Positions 11,181 through 22,427 of a DNA stretch of 64,000 nucleotides are shown here, piece by piece. Below the pieces are notes generated by a model. The model saw nothing but the letters and a program-made list of their open reading frames with translations. It made no database searches and had not been told where the DNA came from. The stretch covers positions 143,377,283 through 143,441,282 of the forward strand of contig CM061921.1 of the NCBI GenBank assembly GCA_031002005.1, given 5' to 3'. The DNA comes from Vandiemenella viatica. Taxonomy: Eukaryota; Arthropoda; Insecta; Orthoptera; Morabidae. The stretch's first letter is position 1. Each line of letters starts with the position of its first letter. The translations under genes and the position numbers were made by a program.

Positions 11181-13109
11181 AATCGTACAATGTATTACAC
11201 GGTGATTTCGTCAATCAAACTCACTGTTATGAATTAGCATTCTGAATGTGAACAATTAATTGAAATAACTTATTCAGCCGTGTTTGATGCAGGTGTCATT
11301 TTAGGACCCAAGGAACCAAATAATAATAAATTAGATTCCCTGACCATGATTTTCTTAAAGAAAATGTGTGCAGTTACTATCAAAATTTTGCGTTTAGTTA
11401 ACAGAATGTAATTTCAGAACACAGCTTGTAAGGTGCTAGCATTTTCAAAATTGTGTGACTGATTATACTGAAAACCTTGTGAAGCTGCAATAAAAGAATC
11501 TTATTGAACACCATCCTTCAGCCAGAAAGTCACTTCATACATAATGATAAAGATAGAGAGGAAATTCCTCACTTATGATAGCTGAAAACTGCAGTGATCT
11601 AATGCTCTCCTTACCGTAGAATTGCGTTGCCCAAAGATATTATTTGTGTGTGTGGGTTTATTTGCCTCTACGCCGTCGCGAAATGTTTTCCATAATATCT
11701 TTAGATTATTACGCTAACAACCATCCTTTCCATCTTGTCAGAAACAATTTTGGAATCATACATAACTATTCGGATCATTATTGTTAGCTTATCAATGTGA
11801 ATAAAGTCCTGAAATAAAATATCAGGTTATTTATCACTTAAAGGTATAATTAGCGTAAGTACGTAAAAACCGAATTTTCAAGTTCCTTTTAGTGAACAAG
11901 CAATGGATATGCGCAAGCAGTTAACCTTGCTGAGTGTTCTGATTTACTGAAAGAGTCATTGGTTTTGTGGTTCAGAAGGCCTGTATTATGCTCCAGGAAG
12001 GTTAAGCATCCATAAGAACAGAGGGGACGCAACAATCAATACTGTGGATCTCCTCTCCCCTCCACAATCTGTAGGGGTTCTTGTGATTTGTCCATTAACT
12101 AAAGTGAATACATTTCATGGAGCATTAGGCTTGAAAACTTTTAGGGTGCAAGAGAACATAAAGATTGCTACAATCACGCAGAAGTGCGACATTATTCATA
12201 CGGATATGCCGACACAATGCTGCAGCAATTTCTGAGAGACAATTATAATTTACGACCAGAGGAACACATAGGGAAAGGTTAATGCAAGATAATTAAACTT
12301 CAAAGGTCATAATTTCCGCAAGAAATATAGAATTCTTTATATCAGATAGTTTGAAATTTACGTAGCTATGTTTAACAATGAGACGAGGAAAAAAATTCGT
12401 GGCCAAAATTCTTTACAGTTAAGAAATTTATTCAGAAATATGGTAAAATAACTGTAATTTATTCTGCGAATTTGATGATTAATATAGTAACTCATGACTG
12501 AGAGAAAAGACATTTTTGTCGAGTGTGGTAGGGAAGACACTTGGAGGGAAAAGCAGTTTTGATGTTTCTTACCTTCACGCGTCATCCAGCTTAAGTTATG
12601 CGAGCGCAAGCGTTGAGGTAACCCAACGCAGACAAATAACCTGCTAGCGGAGAAATTCTGCTCCAGAGAAACTGCAGCATGTACAACCAGCCCGTTATAG
12701 CTACCTAAAAGTGTCTGTGGAATTTCTTTTAATGAGCAAGGGTTGGCAAGCATCCCACCTCTCCTCTAACAGCAGTCTGATAGACGCGATTGGCGGCACT
12801 TATATTTACTTGGTAGGTAAGGTCGATAAAAGAGATGCTCTCAGTGCCTCGTTATCAGTGGATAATTAGTTTTTCCAGTTTCACTCACTATTTGCTCTGC
12901 TCTGTGTATTTCCCATCTCCTAGTTTTGTATTTGTGAGAGCTCTCGCGCATTCAGTTTGTCGTATCAAATGAAATTATTTCAAGCATTTACTGAAGTTTG
13001 GCTTTGAATGTGGACGGTAGATAATAAACCCAAACAGAGACTCACTTCAGACAAGCGAACTATAAGTTCAGTGACGTCAGTTAAATTGATCTCTCCTGTC
13101 GTTTTGTCA
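11181..13109. other. No recognisable gene
   Basis: Short open frames at 12044-12235 (plus) and 12358-12753 (minus) show no recognisable domain. No repeat family could be matched elsewhere in the window. Confidence 0.45.
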
Positions 13110-13363
13110 GGACACATTGGACAGGTGGTAGGAAAAGGTTTCAAAATTCTGCACTTGTTGGAGAGTGATGAGGAGATTTATGAGGGAAGGAATTGGGTTA
13201 CAAAACTTTGGTCAGACCATTGTTCCAATATGGTAGTGTAGTATGGGACCCACATTTTTAGTACCAAATACACGATTTGGAGAGGGTGCAAAAATGGGCT
13301 GCTATATCTTTTCTGGAAATTATCGCAGACTGCAATCATTAACACGTATGATAAAAGAGCTGG

Positions 13364-13507
13364 GACCGAGCGTGGTGGTGTAACGGATAGCGTTCTGGCC
13401 TCGCATTCGGGAGGACGCCGGTTCGAATCCCCGTCCGGGCATCCAGATTTGGGTTTTCCATGGTTTCCCAAATCACTCCAGGCAAATGCCGGTATGCTTC
13501 CTTAAAA

Positions 13508-13538
<31 letters not shown>

Positions 13539-13678
13539 GGTGTTTTAGGGCACGTCGACGTCTAGGTCATTAGCGCCATGGCCATGGCGGAATTCCTTCC
13601 CATTCCTTGCCCCCATCCTTTCCCGTCTCTAAAGACCTCGCTGTTGAGAGACGTAAAACAGTTGTTTTTTTTTTAAAA
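13364..13678 (+). mobile_element. SINE-A inserted in the LF2 LINE, with target duplication
   Basis: Target-site duplication AAAAGAGCTGG at 13353-13363 and 13679-13689. Head GACCGAGCGTGGTGGTGTAA, B box GGTTCGAATCCCCG, core CCCAAATCACTCCAGGCAAA, tail CCTTTCCCGTCTCTAAAGAC, then T and A runs. The middle is enlarged by a (TTG)n tract at 13508-13541 and about 45 bp (GGCACGTCGACGTCTAGGTC) absent from other copies. Confidence 0.9.
13508..13541 (+). repeat. (TTG)n microsatellite inside SINE-A
   Basis: About eleven TTG/TGT repeats followed by GGTGTTTTAGGG and a GTCGACGTCTAGGTCATTAG block that resembles a SINE-A tail read on the opposite strand. It replaces the usual CAAAAGGCC junction of the SINE. Confidence 0.85.
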
Positions 13679-14070
13679 AAAAGAGCTGGAATGGGATTCA
13701 TTTCAAGCCAGGAGGAGGGTGAAGAGGATCGTGGGAGTGTACAAGGCGTACACTGGCGATGAGGCATGGAAAGATATTGGTGTAGGTATGAAAAGTAGTG
13801 CATGGAAGGGAAAAAATGATCATGACCACAAGCTGGCACTCGATTTCAGGCACAAGAGTGTGGGAAGATTCTCTTTTTTAGGCAAGGGTGTCAGTGATTG
13901 GAATAAGTTACCCAGGGAAATGATGAATAATTTATCAAAAACGTTGAAAGAATTTAAAGTTAAAATTTGTAGAGGACAAATGTAGGTGGATGCAGAAAAG
14001 GGGGAAGATGTGTGTTTAGGGAAATTGCCACAAGAGCATGTGTTTCATTGCAATTGAATTAAATGATATG

Positions 14071-16089
14071 CTTCTCAACATATGTTTCCAGATGTTTTGG
14101 AATTTTACTGTCTTGAAACTATTATAACCGTTGATGTATAAAACTATGAATAATTTGGTAATTGGCCCTACAATTTATAAATCGTTTTTACCAGTAACTG
14201 GAGTCGGTAGAAGTTCGATTTCTGCTTGCATGTGCCCAAGGAAGAACAGTATCTTTCAGACAAAATAGTAGCGCCGAATGCATACATCTTGCATCTAAAC
14301 AATGAAATAATATGTCTAAACTCACAGAGCTTGCGAGAGTATTGTACTACATGATGCAATATGTGGAAAATCTACCGACGTTTCATGAATGGAAAATCAA
14401 GAGTTAATGAAAACCAGCAACGTAGCGAAGTTCATATTTTTTTTTGTTTTTGCCAAATTAAATATAGCTGTTAATATACGACTTACAAGTTTAAAATGTT
14501 GTTAATACGGAAAGAAAAGCCAATTCGAGGATTCAAATTATGGGAAGACTCATTGTTCATGACGAGGACTAATTTCAACAAGATTCACAAATATGTTTTG
14601 TCAATGATTTCAGGTTAAGTATTTTAGTTTAATACACGCAAGGAATGCCTGCGTTTAAAGTAATAGATTACGTTGGCGAATGAATTGTGGTCAATATGTC
14701 ACAGAAAGAGTTTGATGTATGCTGAGGGAGTTTCCTGTAAGAGATAAAAATGGAAATTACTGGCAAAACGTGTAAATTCAGATTCTAGTAATTTTGTAGT
14801 TCAACGCGTCGTTGAAGAAACCACAATTATATAATAGGTTAGTAGTTTCTACGATTTGTGATTTTGATAATACTACGTCTAATCCGTGAGGACACGCGTA
14901 TAAAAAAAGACATTAAACTCAGAAAATTAGTTTTTTTTTTTTGTATCCCAGTGACAGGCCAGTTCTTGAAATTCAGATAAAATATTCTGAACCTATGTCC
15001 TGCCGATGCCTAATTGAGTAGAGACACGACTGGTAAAGGCAGATGGACCCTTAATGACATTAAAATGTTACCGTTATTTTCTCTGGGTTTCAGTAACTGA
15101 TCATTCATTCGAATAGATAAACTCAATAAGTCTTACTAGTTGCTGTATATCATGTGTAGCCATTTTTATCTAAAAAGATTGAAAATGGTCAAGGTGGGAC
15201 GTATTCATACCCTTCAATCTTTGAGTAACCTCCCAGTATCATTTCCTTTTCTATTATTTTTCATACGGTTTCTTGAATTTCCTGTTTATTTGATTTCTAA
15301 AATACCTGTGCACCTTTCCTGCTTAATCCTGAGCATTTTTGTGCTTTCCTCTAACCACCAAGTCCATTTTTTTTTTTTTTTTTTTACTAGATTTGATTCT
15401 CTCTCTTTAGTATATTCCAGCCTTCTTCTGTTGAATTCCTTTCAGAAACATTTCTTAGATATATGACTAAAACCTTTGCAAATTTTTGTCCTCCGCTGAA
15501 TTTGTTCACAGATATTTCTTAGACCCACGTCTACAATTTCAGCAAATTTTTCTCTCATTTGAGATTCTTTCAGTTTGTTCACTTCAAGTCTGTTTTGCAT
15601 GTGTTGCTCCTTACTTTCTCTTGAATTTCAGCCTGCTCTTCATAACTATTATTTTGTGGTCTGAGTCTATATCAGAACCTAAAAGAAACTAAACTGCAAT
15701 GCTCTAATATCTAGAAACTTGTTTCCAAATCTCTGTTAATTCATGATATAAACTAGCTGGTATCTATCTGCATCCACTAGACGTGTTCAGGTATTTGTCC
15801 TTCTCAGATTATTCTCTGTTATTCTCAGATAATGTGTTTACTATTATTAGTTCATATTTTTAGAAAAATACCAACAACCTGCTTCCTCTCTCATTTCTTA
15901 CTATTAGACCAAAACTTCCTACAGAATTCCCCTCTTTCAGTTCCCCCGCCACTAAATTGCAATACCCCATGAGTATTAGTTTTTCTTTCTGTTTCATATA
16001 TTAGATTAAATCTTCAGTTTAATCCCATATAGTATGTATTTCATCCTGTTGTTAAGGTGACATGTACACTTGTATTAACATGGTAGGCG
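14071..16089. other. AT-rich stretch; possible very old LINE debris at 15140-15700
   Basis: No gene seen. The top strand is T-rich from 15140 to 15700 with a T run at 15367-15384. On minus that part gives LINE-like scraps, but I could not align them to a known block, so I do not call an element. Confidence 0.35.
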
Positions 16090-17448
16090 CAGGCTTACAC
16101 TTTTAATTCACGACTTAAGTCATATTATAGATAAGCAATCCCAGGTTGATTTAGTTCTATTAGACTTTAAAAAAGCTTTCGACACTATGCATCACATTAG
16201 GTTACTTAGAAAACTTCGTGTTTCCGGCATATCTAGACAAATATCTGACTGGGTTGCAGACTTTCTGAAGGGTAAAACACAGTGTGTAGTTCTTGATTGT
16301 GAGCATTCATAATTTACCGAAGTGAGGTCCGGGGTTCCCCAGGGAAGCGTGATGGGGCCCCTGTTGTTTCTCATATACACTAATGATTTGTGCGACATAA
16401 TAAGGGGAATGAAAAGATTATTTATCGTGAAATCATAACCCAGGACGACTGCGCTTTGTTTCAAGATGATATTATGAAAATAATTGCGTGGTCTAAAGAC
16501 TGGCAGTTGGAGTTAAACGCTAAAAAATATCAAGTCATGCGTGTAAGTAAAATAGTGGCACCATTTAGCTCTGAATATATAATTAATGATGCTATCCTTA
16601 GAACGGTGGATTCCGCTAAATACCTAAGTGTAACAATTCGTAATAATTTGTGGTGGAATGAGCATATCGAGAATGTAATTGGGAAACCAAATCGTATGCT
16701 CCGATTTCTAGGTCGTAATTTAAAACAATGCATTCCGGAAGTTACATCGGTTGCATACAAGTCACTAGTGCGTCCTTACTTAGAATATTGTTGTTCTGTA
16801 TGGGGACCCCATCAAAAGGGATTAATTGAGTCATTAGAGAAGGTCCAAAGAAGAGCCATCTAATTCGTGAGAGGTATATATTGTTGGAGGGAAAGCGAAA
16901 ATGCGATGTTGAAGGAGTTAGGTTTGGAAGACCTGGAACACCGAAGGCGTTGCTCTCGGCAGAAGCTAATTGAAAAATTCTCGACTGACGTATTTCGGAA
17001 TGTCAGCAAAGAAATATTGCTACCAGCAACATTCATATCTACGAATGACCGCGAAAATAAGATAAGAGAAATCAGGCCAGAACCGATTTATTTCTGTATT
17101 CATTTTTTCCTCAAGGAAAGGTTTTTTTTTTGTTTTTTTTTTAACTGCTTTACGTCTCCTATAACTACGAGGTCTTTAGAGACGGGAAAGGATGGGGGCA
17201 AGGAATGGTAAGGAATTCGGCCATGGCCTTTTTGAAGGAAGCATCCCGGCATTCACCTGGAGTGATTTGGGGAAACCATGGAAAACCCAAATCTGGATGC
17301 CCGGACGGGGATTCGAACCGCCGTCCTCCCGAATGCGAGGCCAGAACGTTAGCCGTTACACCACCACGCTCGGTCACGGAAAGGAATAGAAAGGATTTAC
17401 CGGGCGGGTAAACTTAAAATCCAACAGGAGTAGCTTTCGATAAAGCAC
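16090..17448 (+). mobile_element. LINE remnant with reverse transcriptase lacking the catalytic block; interrupted by SINE-A
   Basis: The frame from about 16105 reads VDLVLLDFKKAFDT, GISRQISDWVADFLKGKTQC and [20 protein letters not shown], the standard RT palm motifs. At about 16410-16425 the frame shifts and the residues that should contain the catalytic FADD pair are absent; the next frame resumes with [12 protein letters not shown] and continues through MLRFLGRNLKQCIPEV and EYCCSVWGPHQKGLIESLEK to a stop at 16861, then ELGLEDLEHRRRCSRQKLIE. The combination resembles CR1/L2/jockey-type LINEs. SINE-A at 17122-17374 interrupts the 3' region. Confidence 0.88.
17122..17374 (-). mobile_element. 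SINE-A inserted in LINE 3' region
   Basis: Reads on minus from ACCGAGCGTGGTGGTGTAAC through GGTTCGAATCCCCGTCCGGG and the core to a tail and A-rich end (T runs 17122-17142 on plus). Short flanking repeat GGAAAGG at 17115-17121 and 17378-17384. It encodes the recurring false peptide GNHGKPKSGCPDGDSNRRPP in one frame. Confidence 0.88.
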
Positions 17449-17655
17449 TCAGGCCATCCTGATCTGGATTTTCCGTTGTTTTCTCGAATCACTCCAAGCG
17501 AATTCTGGGATGGTTCCTCACAACAGCCCATGGGCGCCTCCTACCCATATCCTGTATATCCCTTCCAAACCATTACCCTTTCGGATAGGTGCAATGCACC
17601 CTCCGCCACACACTTTTAGTGAATCGCAGAGTGATGATAATCATAAAAAATCATA
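17449..17655 (+). mobile_element. SINE-B, 3' portion
   Basis: Core GGCCATCCTGATCTGGATTT and ATCACTCCAAGCGAATTCTG followed by GCGCCTCCTACCCATATCC, GGTGCAATGCACCCTCCGCC and GTGAATCGCAGAGTGATGAT with an A-rich end. Same family as 3741-3938. Confidence 0.75.
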
Positions 17656-17740
17656 ACCTTTGAATTTTGTACCGAAGAAGAATCTTTCATTTCATATGCA
17701 ATTTAAGAAGATTACTAGGCCTCCCGGATACCGTTTAAGT

Positions 17741-20109
17741 CAGTGACGTCAAAGATACGTCCCGCGGGCCGCATCCGGCCCCCGGGCCCTATCAATACGG
17801 CCCGCGATCGCAATGTGACACAGAAAGAAGAATCATGTTTTTTAAAGCTTTCAGACTTCTCTCGATTCCTCTACGGAAGTTTTAAAATGCGCACACTACA
17901 TTTATAAGTAATTTCAAGGGCAGCGCGTGCCTAGACAAGCGAGAGAGAGAGAGAGACAGTAACGCCATCTCTTAGCAACAAGTGGAATCTTCCACGCGCT
18001 TCGAGTCTAGACTAGAACCTTCCTTATCGATATAAAAGGAGTGCGTCGGTGCGACGTGAGTCAGTTGAGTCGATTGTGAAGGTATTGTGCATTTGTTTGT
18101 GTCGTGCGCGTGCGATATCCATAATTGTTGTGTCAAGTTCCATAATTGGTACGATTTTGGTATAATTTCACAAAAACGTAAAGTTGATAGTGATTGCAGT
18201 GTTTTTCAGTCTAAATGGGAAATTGCATATTTTTTCATAGAATGGAAAGGTAAACCACTCTGTTTGATTTGCAATCAAACAGTTGCTGTTTGTAAGAAGT
18301 TGAAGAGACACTATGATACGAATCATAAATCAAAATTCGATTGTTACACTGAAAAAATAAGAATGGACACATTGTCATCTTTAAAATCTAAACTTCAAGG
18401 TCAACAATCGATGTTTACTATAGCTAATACTGAGAGTGAAGATGCTCTGAAATCAAGTTTTATTATTGCGTTAAATATTACGAAGAGATCAGAACCTTTC
18501 ACTGATGGTGATCTTATTAAAGACTGTACGTTGAAAGTTGCCGATGTTTCATTTCCATCTGAAAAGTCAATAATTCAAAATATTTCGCTGTCAAGAAACG
18601 CTGTTGCTTCAAGAATAAATGATTTATCTCAAAATTTGGTTCTTCAATTGAAGGAGAAAATTAAAGAATTTACAATCTTTTCACTGGCTGTTGACGAGAG
18701 CACTGATACTGTTGATACAGCTCAACTTGCTGTTATACGAGGTATTAACAGTAACTTTGAAATAACTGAAGAACTATTAAAGTGAGTTTCATTGACAAGT
18801 ACTACAACAGCAAATGATATTTATTCTGCAATTGAGCATTTGATAGCAGAATAAGAACTCGACTGCTATATACTTAGCAGCACAACTATGTATGGCGCTC
18901 CTGCCATGGCTGGCAAACATTCGGACGTTGTAACTAAATTAAAACAGAAAACATAAGGGAATTTTGTGGGATTTCACTGTATAATTCATCGGGAATCATT
19001 GGCATCCAAACATTTAAAAATGGCCCCATGTCATGCAACCTATAATTAAAATAGTAAATTTTATGAGGATAATTCAGGCAGTTTTTACAAGATATGGACG
19101 AAAAGTTTTCTGATGTCCCTTATTTCACCGAAGTTCGTTGGCTCAGTCGAGGAGTAGTTTTAGAAATTTTTTTTGCATTACGTGACCCTATTCAAGCTTT
19201 CATGTTAGAAAAAGGCAACCCAATTGATTATGACAATGACTGGTGGGTTGATTGTGCCTTTTTGGTAGATATGAATAAACACTTGACTAATCTGAATGTA
19301 AAGTTACAGGGTAAAACTCTAATTGTCACTCAAATGTATTCATGTATTCAAGAATTTGAAACAAAGTTGAGGCTGTGGGAAAATCAGGTAAAAAATCAAA
19401 CTTTGGATCATTTCCCTCATTTAAAATCATTTGGCACAGTGAACCAAAAAATTTGGATTAATATTCTCAACTTCTGCAAAATCTGATCACGGAATTCAAC
19501 AATCGTTTTGAAGACTTCCACAAAATGAATGAAATGGAATTCCCAATTTTCAACAATCCATTCAATTTTGAAGCTTCACAGGTACCAGTTCATTTGCAAA
19601 TGGAGTTGATAGATCTTCAATCGGACAGTATTTTGAAAGAAAAATTTAAAGAGGTTAACGTTCTTACATTTTATACACAATATTTAAAGAGTTTGGATAA
19701 CTACCAGGAATTAAAAAAGCATGCAGCACGCATTCTTAGTATGTTTGGTAGCATCTACTTATGTGAGCAGATGTTTTCCGTCAGGAAAATAAATAAGAAC
19801 AAACATCGCACAAGACCTACGAATGAACATCTCCAATCAATTCTTAAAATAATGACAACAAATATAATACCTGACATCAATGAGCTTGTCAAAAACAAGA
19901 GAAATCAGGTATCTGGATCCTCGAGCTCAAAATAATTACCCTCTTTTATAACTTTGATATGATTTTTAACAACCATACATTATATACTATACAATCAAAT
20001 AAATAAAATGTGATAATAATTCAGTACATTTTTTTTATTTGAATCTGGCCCACCTACACATTCTAAATTTAATATACGGCCATATGAAAAATTGAGTTTT
20101 ACACCTATG
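17741..20109 (+). mobile_element. hAT-superfamily DNA transposon, complete in outline, inactive
   Basis: Perfect 8-bp duplication GTTTAAGT at 17733-17740 and 20110-20117. The left end is CAGTGACGTCAAAGATACG and the right end on minus begins CATAGGTGTAAAACTC, a short imperfect inverted repeat. The left flank inside the element is GC-rich (GGGCCGCATCCGGCCC). It holds a hAT transposase pseudogene at 18087-19935. An 8-bp duplication, CA-starting ends and a BED-like/dimerisation-domain transposase together identify hAT; the protein resembles the vertebrate GTF2IRD2/ZBED-related group. Confidence 0.93.
18087..19935 (+). pseudogene. hAT transposase pseudogene (ZBED/GTF2IRD2-like)
   Basis: The normal protein binds transposon ends and catalyses cut-and-paste. 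Visible in order: an N-terminal zinc-finger-like CLICNQ...RHYDTNH pattern (about 18257-18330), PFTDGDLIKDC, ISLSRNAVASRINDLS, AVDESTDTVDTAQLAV near 18690, then after a TGA at 18783 and further stops (18851, 18954) GAPAMAGKHSD and CIIHRESLASKHLKM, then in another frame from 19094 YFTEVRWLSRGVVLE, and from 19525 the C-terminal hAT dimerisation region (ARILSMFGSIYLCEQMFS, then NEHLQSILKI). At least three stops and two frame changes. The open starts at 18087, 19094 and 19525 are internal fragments. Confidence 0.93.
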
Positions 20110-20117
20110 GTTTAAGT

Positions 20118-20518
20118 CTTTAATGCAGTGGCATTCCGTTGCCTATTAGATCCTCATGCCGTTGATCATTTCTGATTCATCTGCCCCAATCCTAAGAATA
20201 AACGGGTGCCCTGGATCACTCCCCTTCCAAGAAATCGTTGGCAAGCAGTTGGTGACTCCTAATGCCAGGAATCGTTCAGTCACCAGAGCCTCGTCCGTGC
20301 AAATAGTACGCACCACGTGAAGGAGAGGTTGACATTAGGTTGGACGAGAATAATACAGTCTCCCCCACACTCTTATAACCCCAGCCTAAGTACTCTTGCT
20401 CTTACCGTATTGCAACGACATGTGACATGGATGTAGGCTACTGTAGTTATTTCACTGCAGTGTGTGTCTAGTGTATCGTGCCAAGAGTCATTTTTGCATC
20501 GGGGTCCTTGTTGACCTA
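20118..20518. other. Spacer between two DNA transposons
   Basis: No gene. The block GCCGTTGATCATTTCTGATT followed by CTGCCC looks like a repeat I have seen in insect LINE 3' ends, but no second copy is in this window. Confidence 0.35.
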
Positions 20519-21407
20519 CAGTAGCGACAATAAGTATTTTGACAAACACATTTTATAGGAAAAATAAACTTTATTAAAGGAACTTCCTTAAAATTATTAT
20601 GTCACTTTTTCTACTGCTCTATTTGCTTTAGTTTCATAAGAAAACAAATTGAATTTACTTTCGTCGCTCCAGAGCACACGGGACCACTGCTCAGGGGTCC
20701 AGTTTTGGTGGTCTCTCGCGAACTCAAGTCGGGCTTTCCTATTCTTCGCCGATATTAAAGGCTTTTTACTGGGACGTCGGCCATGAAGATTTGACTCCCT
20801 TAGGATTAATTTGATGGCACTATTTGAAATTTGCACTATGTGATATTCCCGCAATTCTTTGTTAATGTCGACGGCTGTCTTCTTTGGATCGGCCTTTGAG
20901 AGCTTTCTAATAAGATTCTTGGTCCGAGGCGTTATTTTACAGGGCCTACCTGCTCTTTGTTTATTATCTGTTGTCCCTGTTGACTGATGCTTGATTTTCC
21001 AAATATTTACGATTTGCCTAGACAAACCAAAATCCTTCGCAACTTGATCCTGAGTCTTGCCTTTCCGAATAGCACTGATTACGGCGTCTTTTAAATCTTG
21101 AGAGTATTCCTTCACTTTCGGCATGTTGAAACCTGTGTAAACAAAGGGTATTCGATATAACGCACATAAGCGGGGTAAAACAATTGTTCTGTAGCAGTAA
21201 ACTGAAGTGTCAAAATACTTTTTGTCCGATCAAACTGATAGTATCGGTTGTATACTCACCACAGTAACGCCGAACTCTGATACAGGTATTTGCACAGTCG
21301 TCTGCTGCCGCAGAGTGACCAAACATAGACAGGGGTTAGCCGGTCGACGCGCATTGCGCCCTCCAGCGGGGAAAATGTGTTTGTCAAAATACTTATTGTC
21401 GCTACTG
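20519..21407 (-). mobile_element. Tc1-like transposon with perfect inverted ends and internal deletion
   Basis: Both ends begin CAGTAGCGACAATAAGTATT and match without mismatch for 36 bp, flanked by TA at 20517-20518 and 21408-21409. A weaker internal repeat of the end, GTGTCAAAATACTTTTTGTC at about 21209-21228, lies 180 bp inside the right end, which fits the IR/DR arrangement of some Tc1 elements; no matching inner repeat is seen at the left. The 889-bp length is shorter than usual (about 1.6 kb) because the transposase 3' half is missing. Confidence 0.93.
20597..21124 (-). pseudogene. Tc1-like transposase, N-terminal 175 residues only
   Basis: Starts MPKVKEYSQDLKDAVISAIR: a paired-like DNA-binding region with two helix-turn-helix parts (residues about 5-110, with a GRPCKITPRT hinge around 60), then the beginning of the DDE catalytic domain with the first acidic residue in VLWSDESKFNLF (about residue 150). 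The frame ends after about 15 more residues, so the second Asp and the third acidic residue are missing. The DNA-binding part is intact, so a repressor-like product is conceivable but not shown. Confidence 0.92.
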
Positions 21408-21429
21408 TAGCTACGCCACTGTTGATATA

Positions 21430-21800
21430 TGAAAATTACCACAAAAAATGCAAGTTTGTTCACCAGGTGGCGTGGCAGCACTAATTCGGTATCCATAACG
21501 AATTCAGTTTAGAATCTCCCGAGGCAAAGCGAGAAAATTCTGCGTCCTACAATATTCGAAATGTTCGTTGTCATAGCAGTGCAACGTTCTTTCAGAAGGC
21601 GGTACGGAAAAGAACCGCCTTGTAAACAAAGCATTTTGCGGTGGAATCGCCAATTCAAGGACAATGGATGTTTGTGTGGTGTGACGAAGGGGGCCCTCAT
21701 AGACAATTTGTACAGTGAGCATAAAACTTGGATATTTTGTGCTTATGTTCATATATCAATTATATTTTTAAGTATAATACTTTGGAATTAATCGGGTTCG
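21430..21800 (+). mobile_element. Fragment of a mobile-element helix-turn-helix protein
   Basis: The frame at 21561 gives RSFRRRYGKEPPCKQSILRW followed by NRQFKDNGCLC, resembling the N-terminal domain (DUF4817-like) found in many arthropod mobile-element proteins. A frame change upstream and a quick stop downstream show decay. Followed by AT-rich sequence that looks like a 3' end. Confidence 0.6.
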
Positions 21801-22414
21801 GAAAGGGTATGATTCTTTTGTAGTAACCCTGTACTATGAGTTCCATAGAACTTGAGTTTCCTACACACTTCGTTCATCCTTTCCTGGATCTCCCACTGTG
21901 TCACATTAGAACTTTGTTATTTCACTGATACTTTTTGTTCTCGTTGCACCTTTTATCGTTAGCTAATATCAGGAGGTTGATATGTTACGTTCATAACCAC
22001 GCTGTAGTCCCGCGGCATGCGTTTTTACTGAAATAAACCTTTGTTAGCACAGTGTTTACACACTACATACACAGGCTCCAAAATGTATGCTGAAACGTAT
22101 AACTCTCTCACAAAAGGAAGAGAACTGTGCTAATTTAACAGTACGCTGAGCTTATGCCACGGTAGGTAGACTCTGCGTCGCGCGCAGATAGTCCAGAGGT
22201 GTCAAAAAATTACAGTCGCGTGTAGCTAGTTACGTCGTAATAGGATTTAATCAGAGAAAATAGAGTGAAACATGTGTATCTAGCTGCCCTGTCAGTCGAG
22301 TCTATATCATCGCTTTTATCCTCATTATGGTAAGCTGACTTAAATGAATAAGAGTCGTAACCAACTCGACAAAAAACTTCATTTTCAGATTTTCGGTGTT
22401 CATAAAATACTAGA
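21801..22414. other. No recognisable gene
   Basis: AT-rich; nothing supported. Confidence 0.4.
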
Positions 22415-22427
22415 ACTTCTATAAATA

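Larger units (their letters stand above)
13110..14070 (+). mobile_element. LINE remnant, family LF2, copy 2, split by a SINE-A
   Basis: Nucleotide homology with the minus element at 4975-5870 starts at ACACATTGGACAGGTGGTAG and runs to the shared non-coding 3' end near 14068. The last open part (13719-13985) reads AWKDIGVGMKSSAWKGKNDH and RFSFLGKGVSDWNKLPREMM. The coding frame is broken by stops near 13242 and by the SINE inserted at 13364. Removing the SINE rejoins the sequence exactly at AAAAGAGCTGG. Confidence 0.85.

Noticed and set aside
15140..15692. LINE on minus
   Set aside because: Only vague similarity; no palm motif, endonuclease motif or second copy was found.
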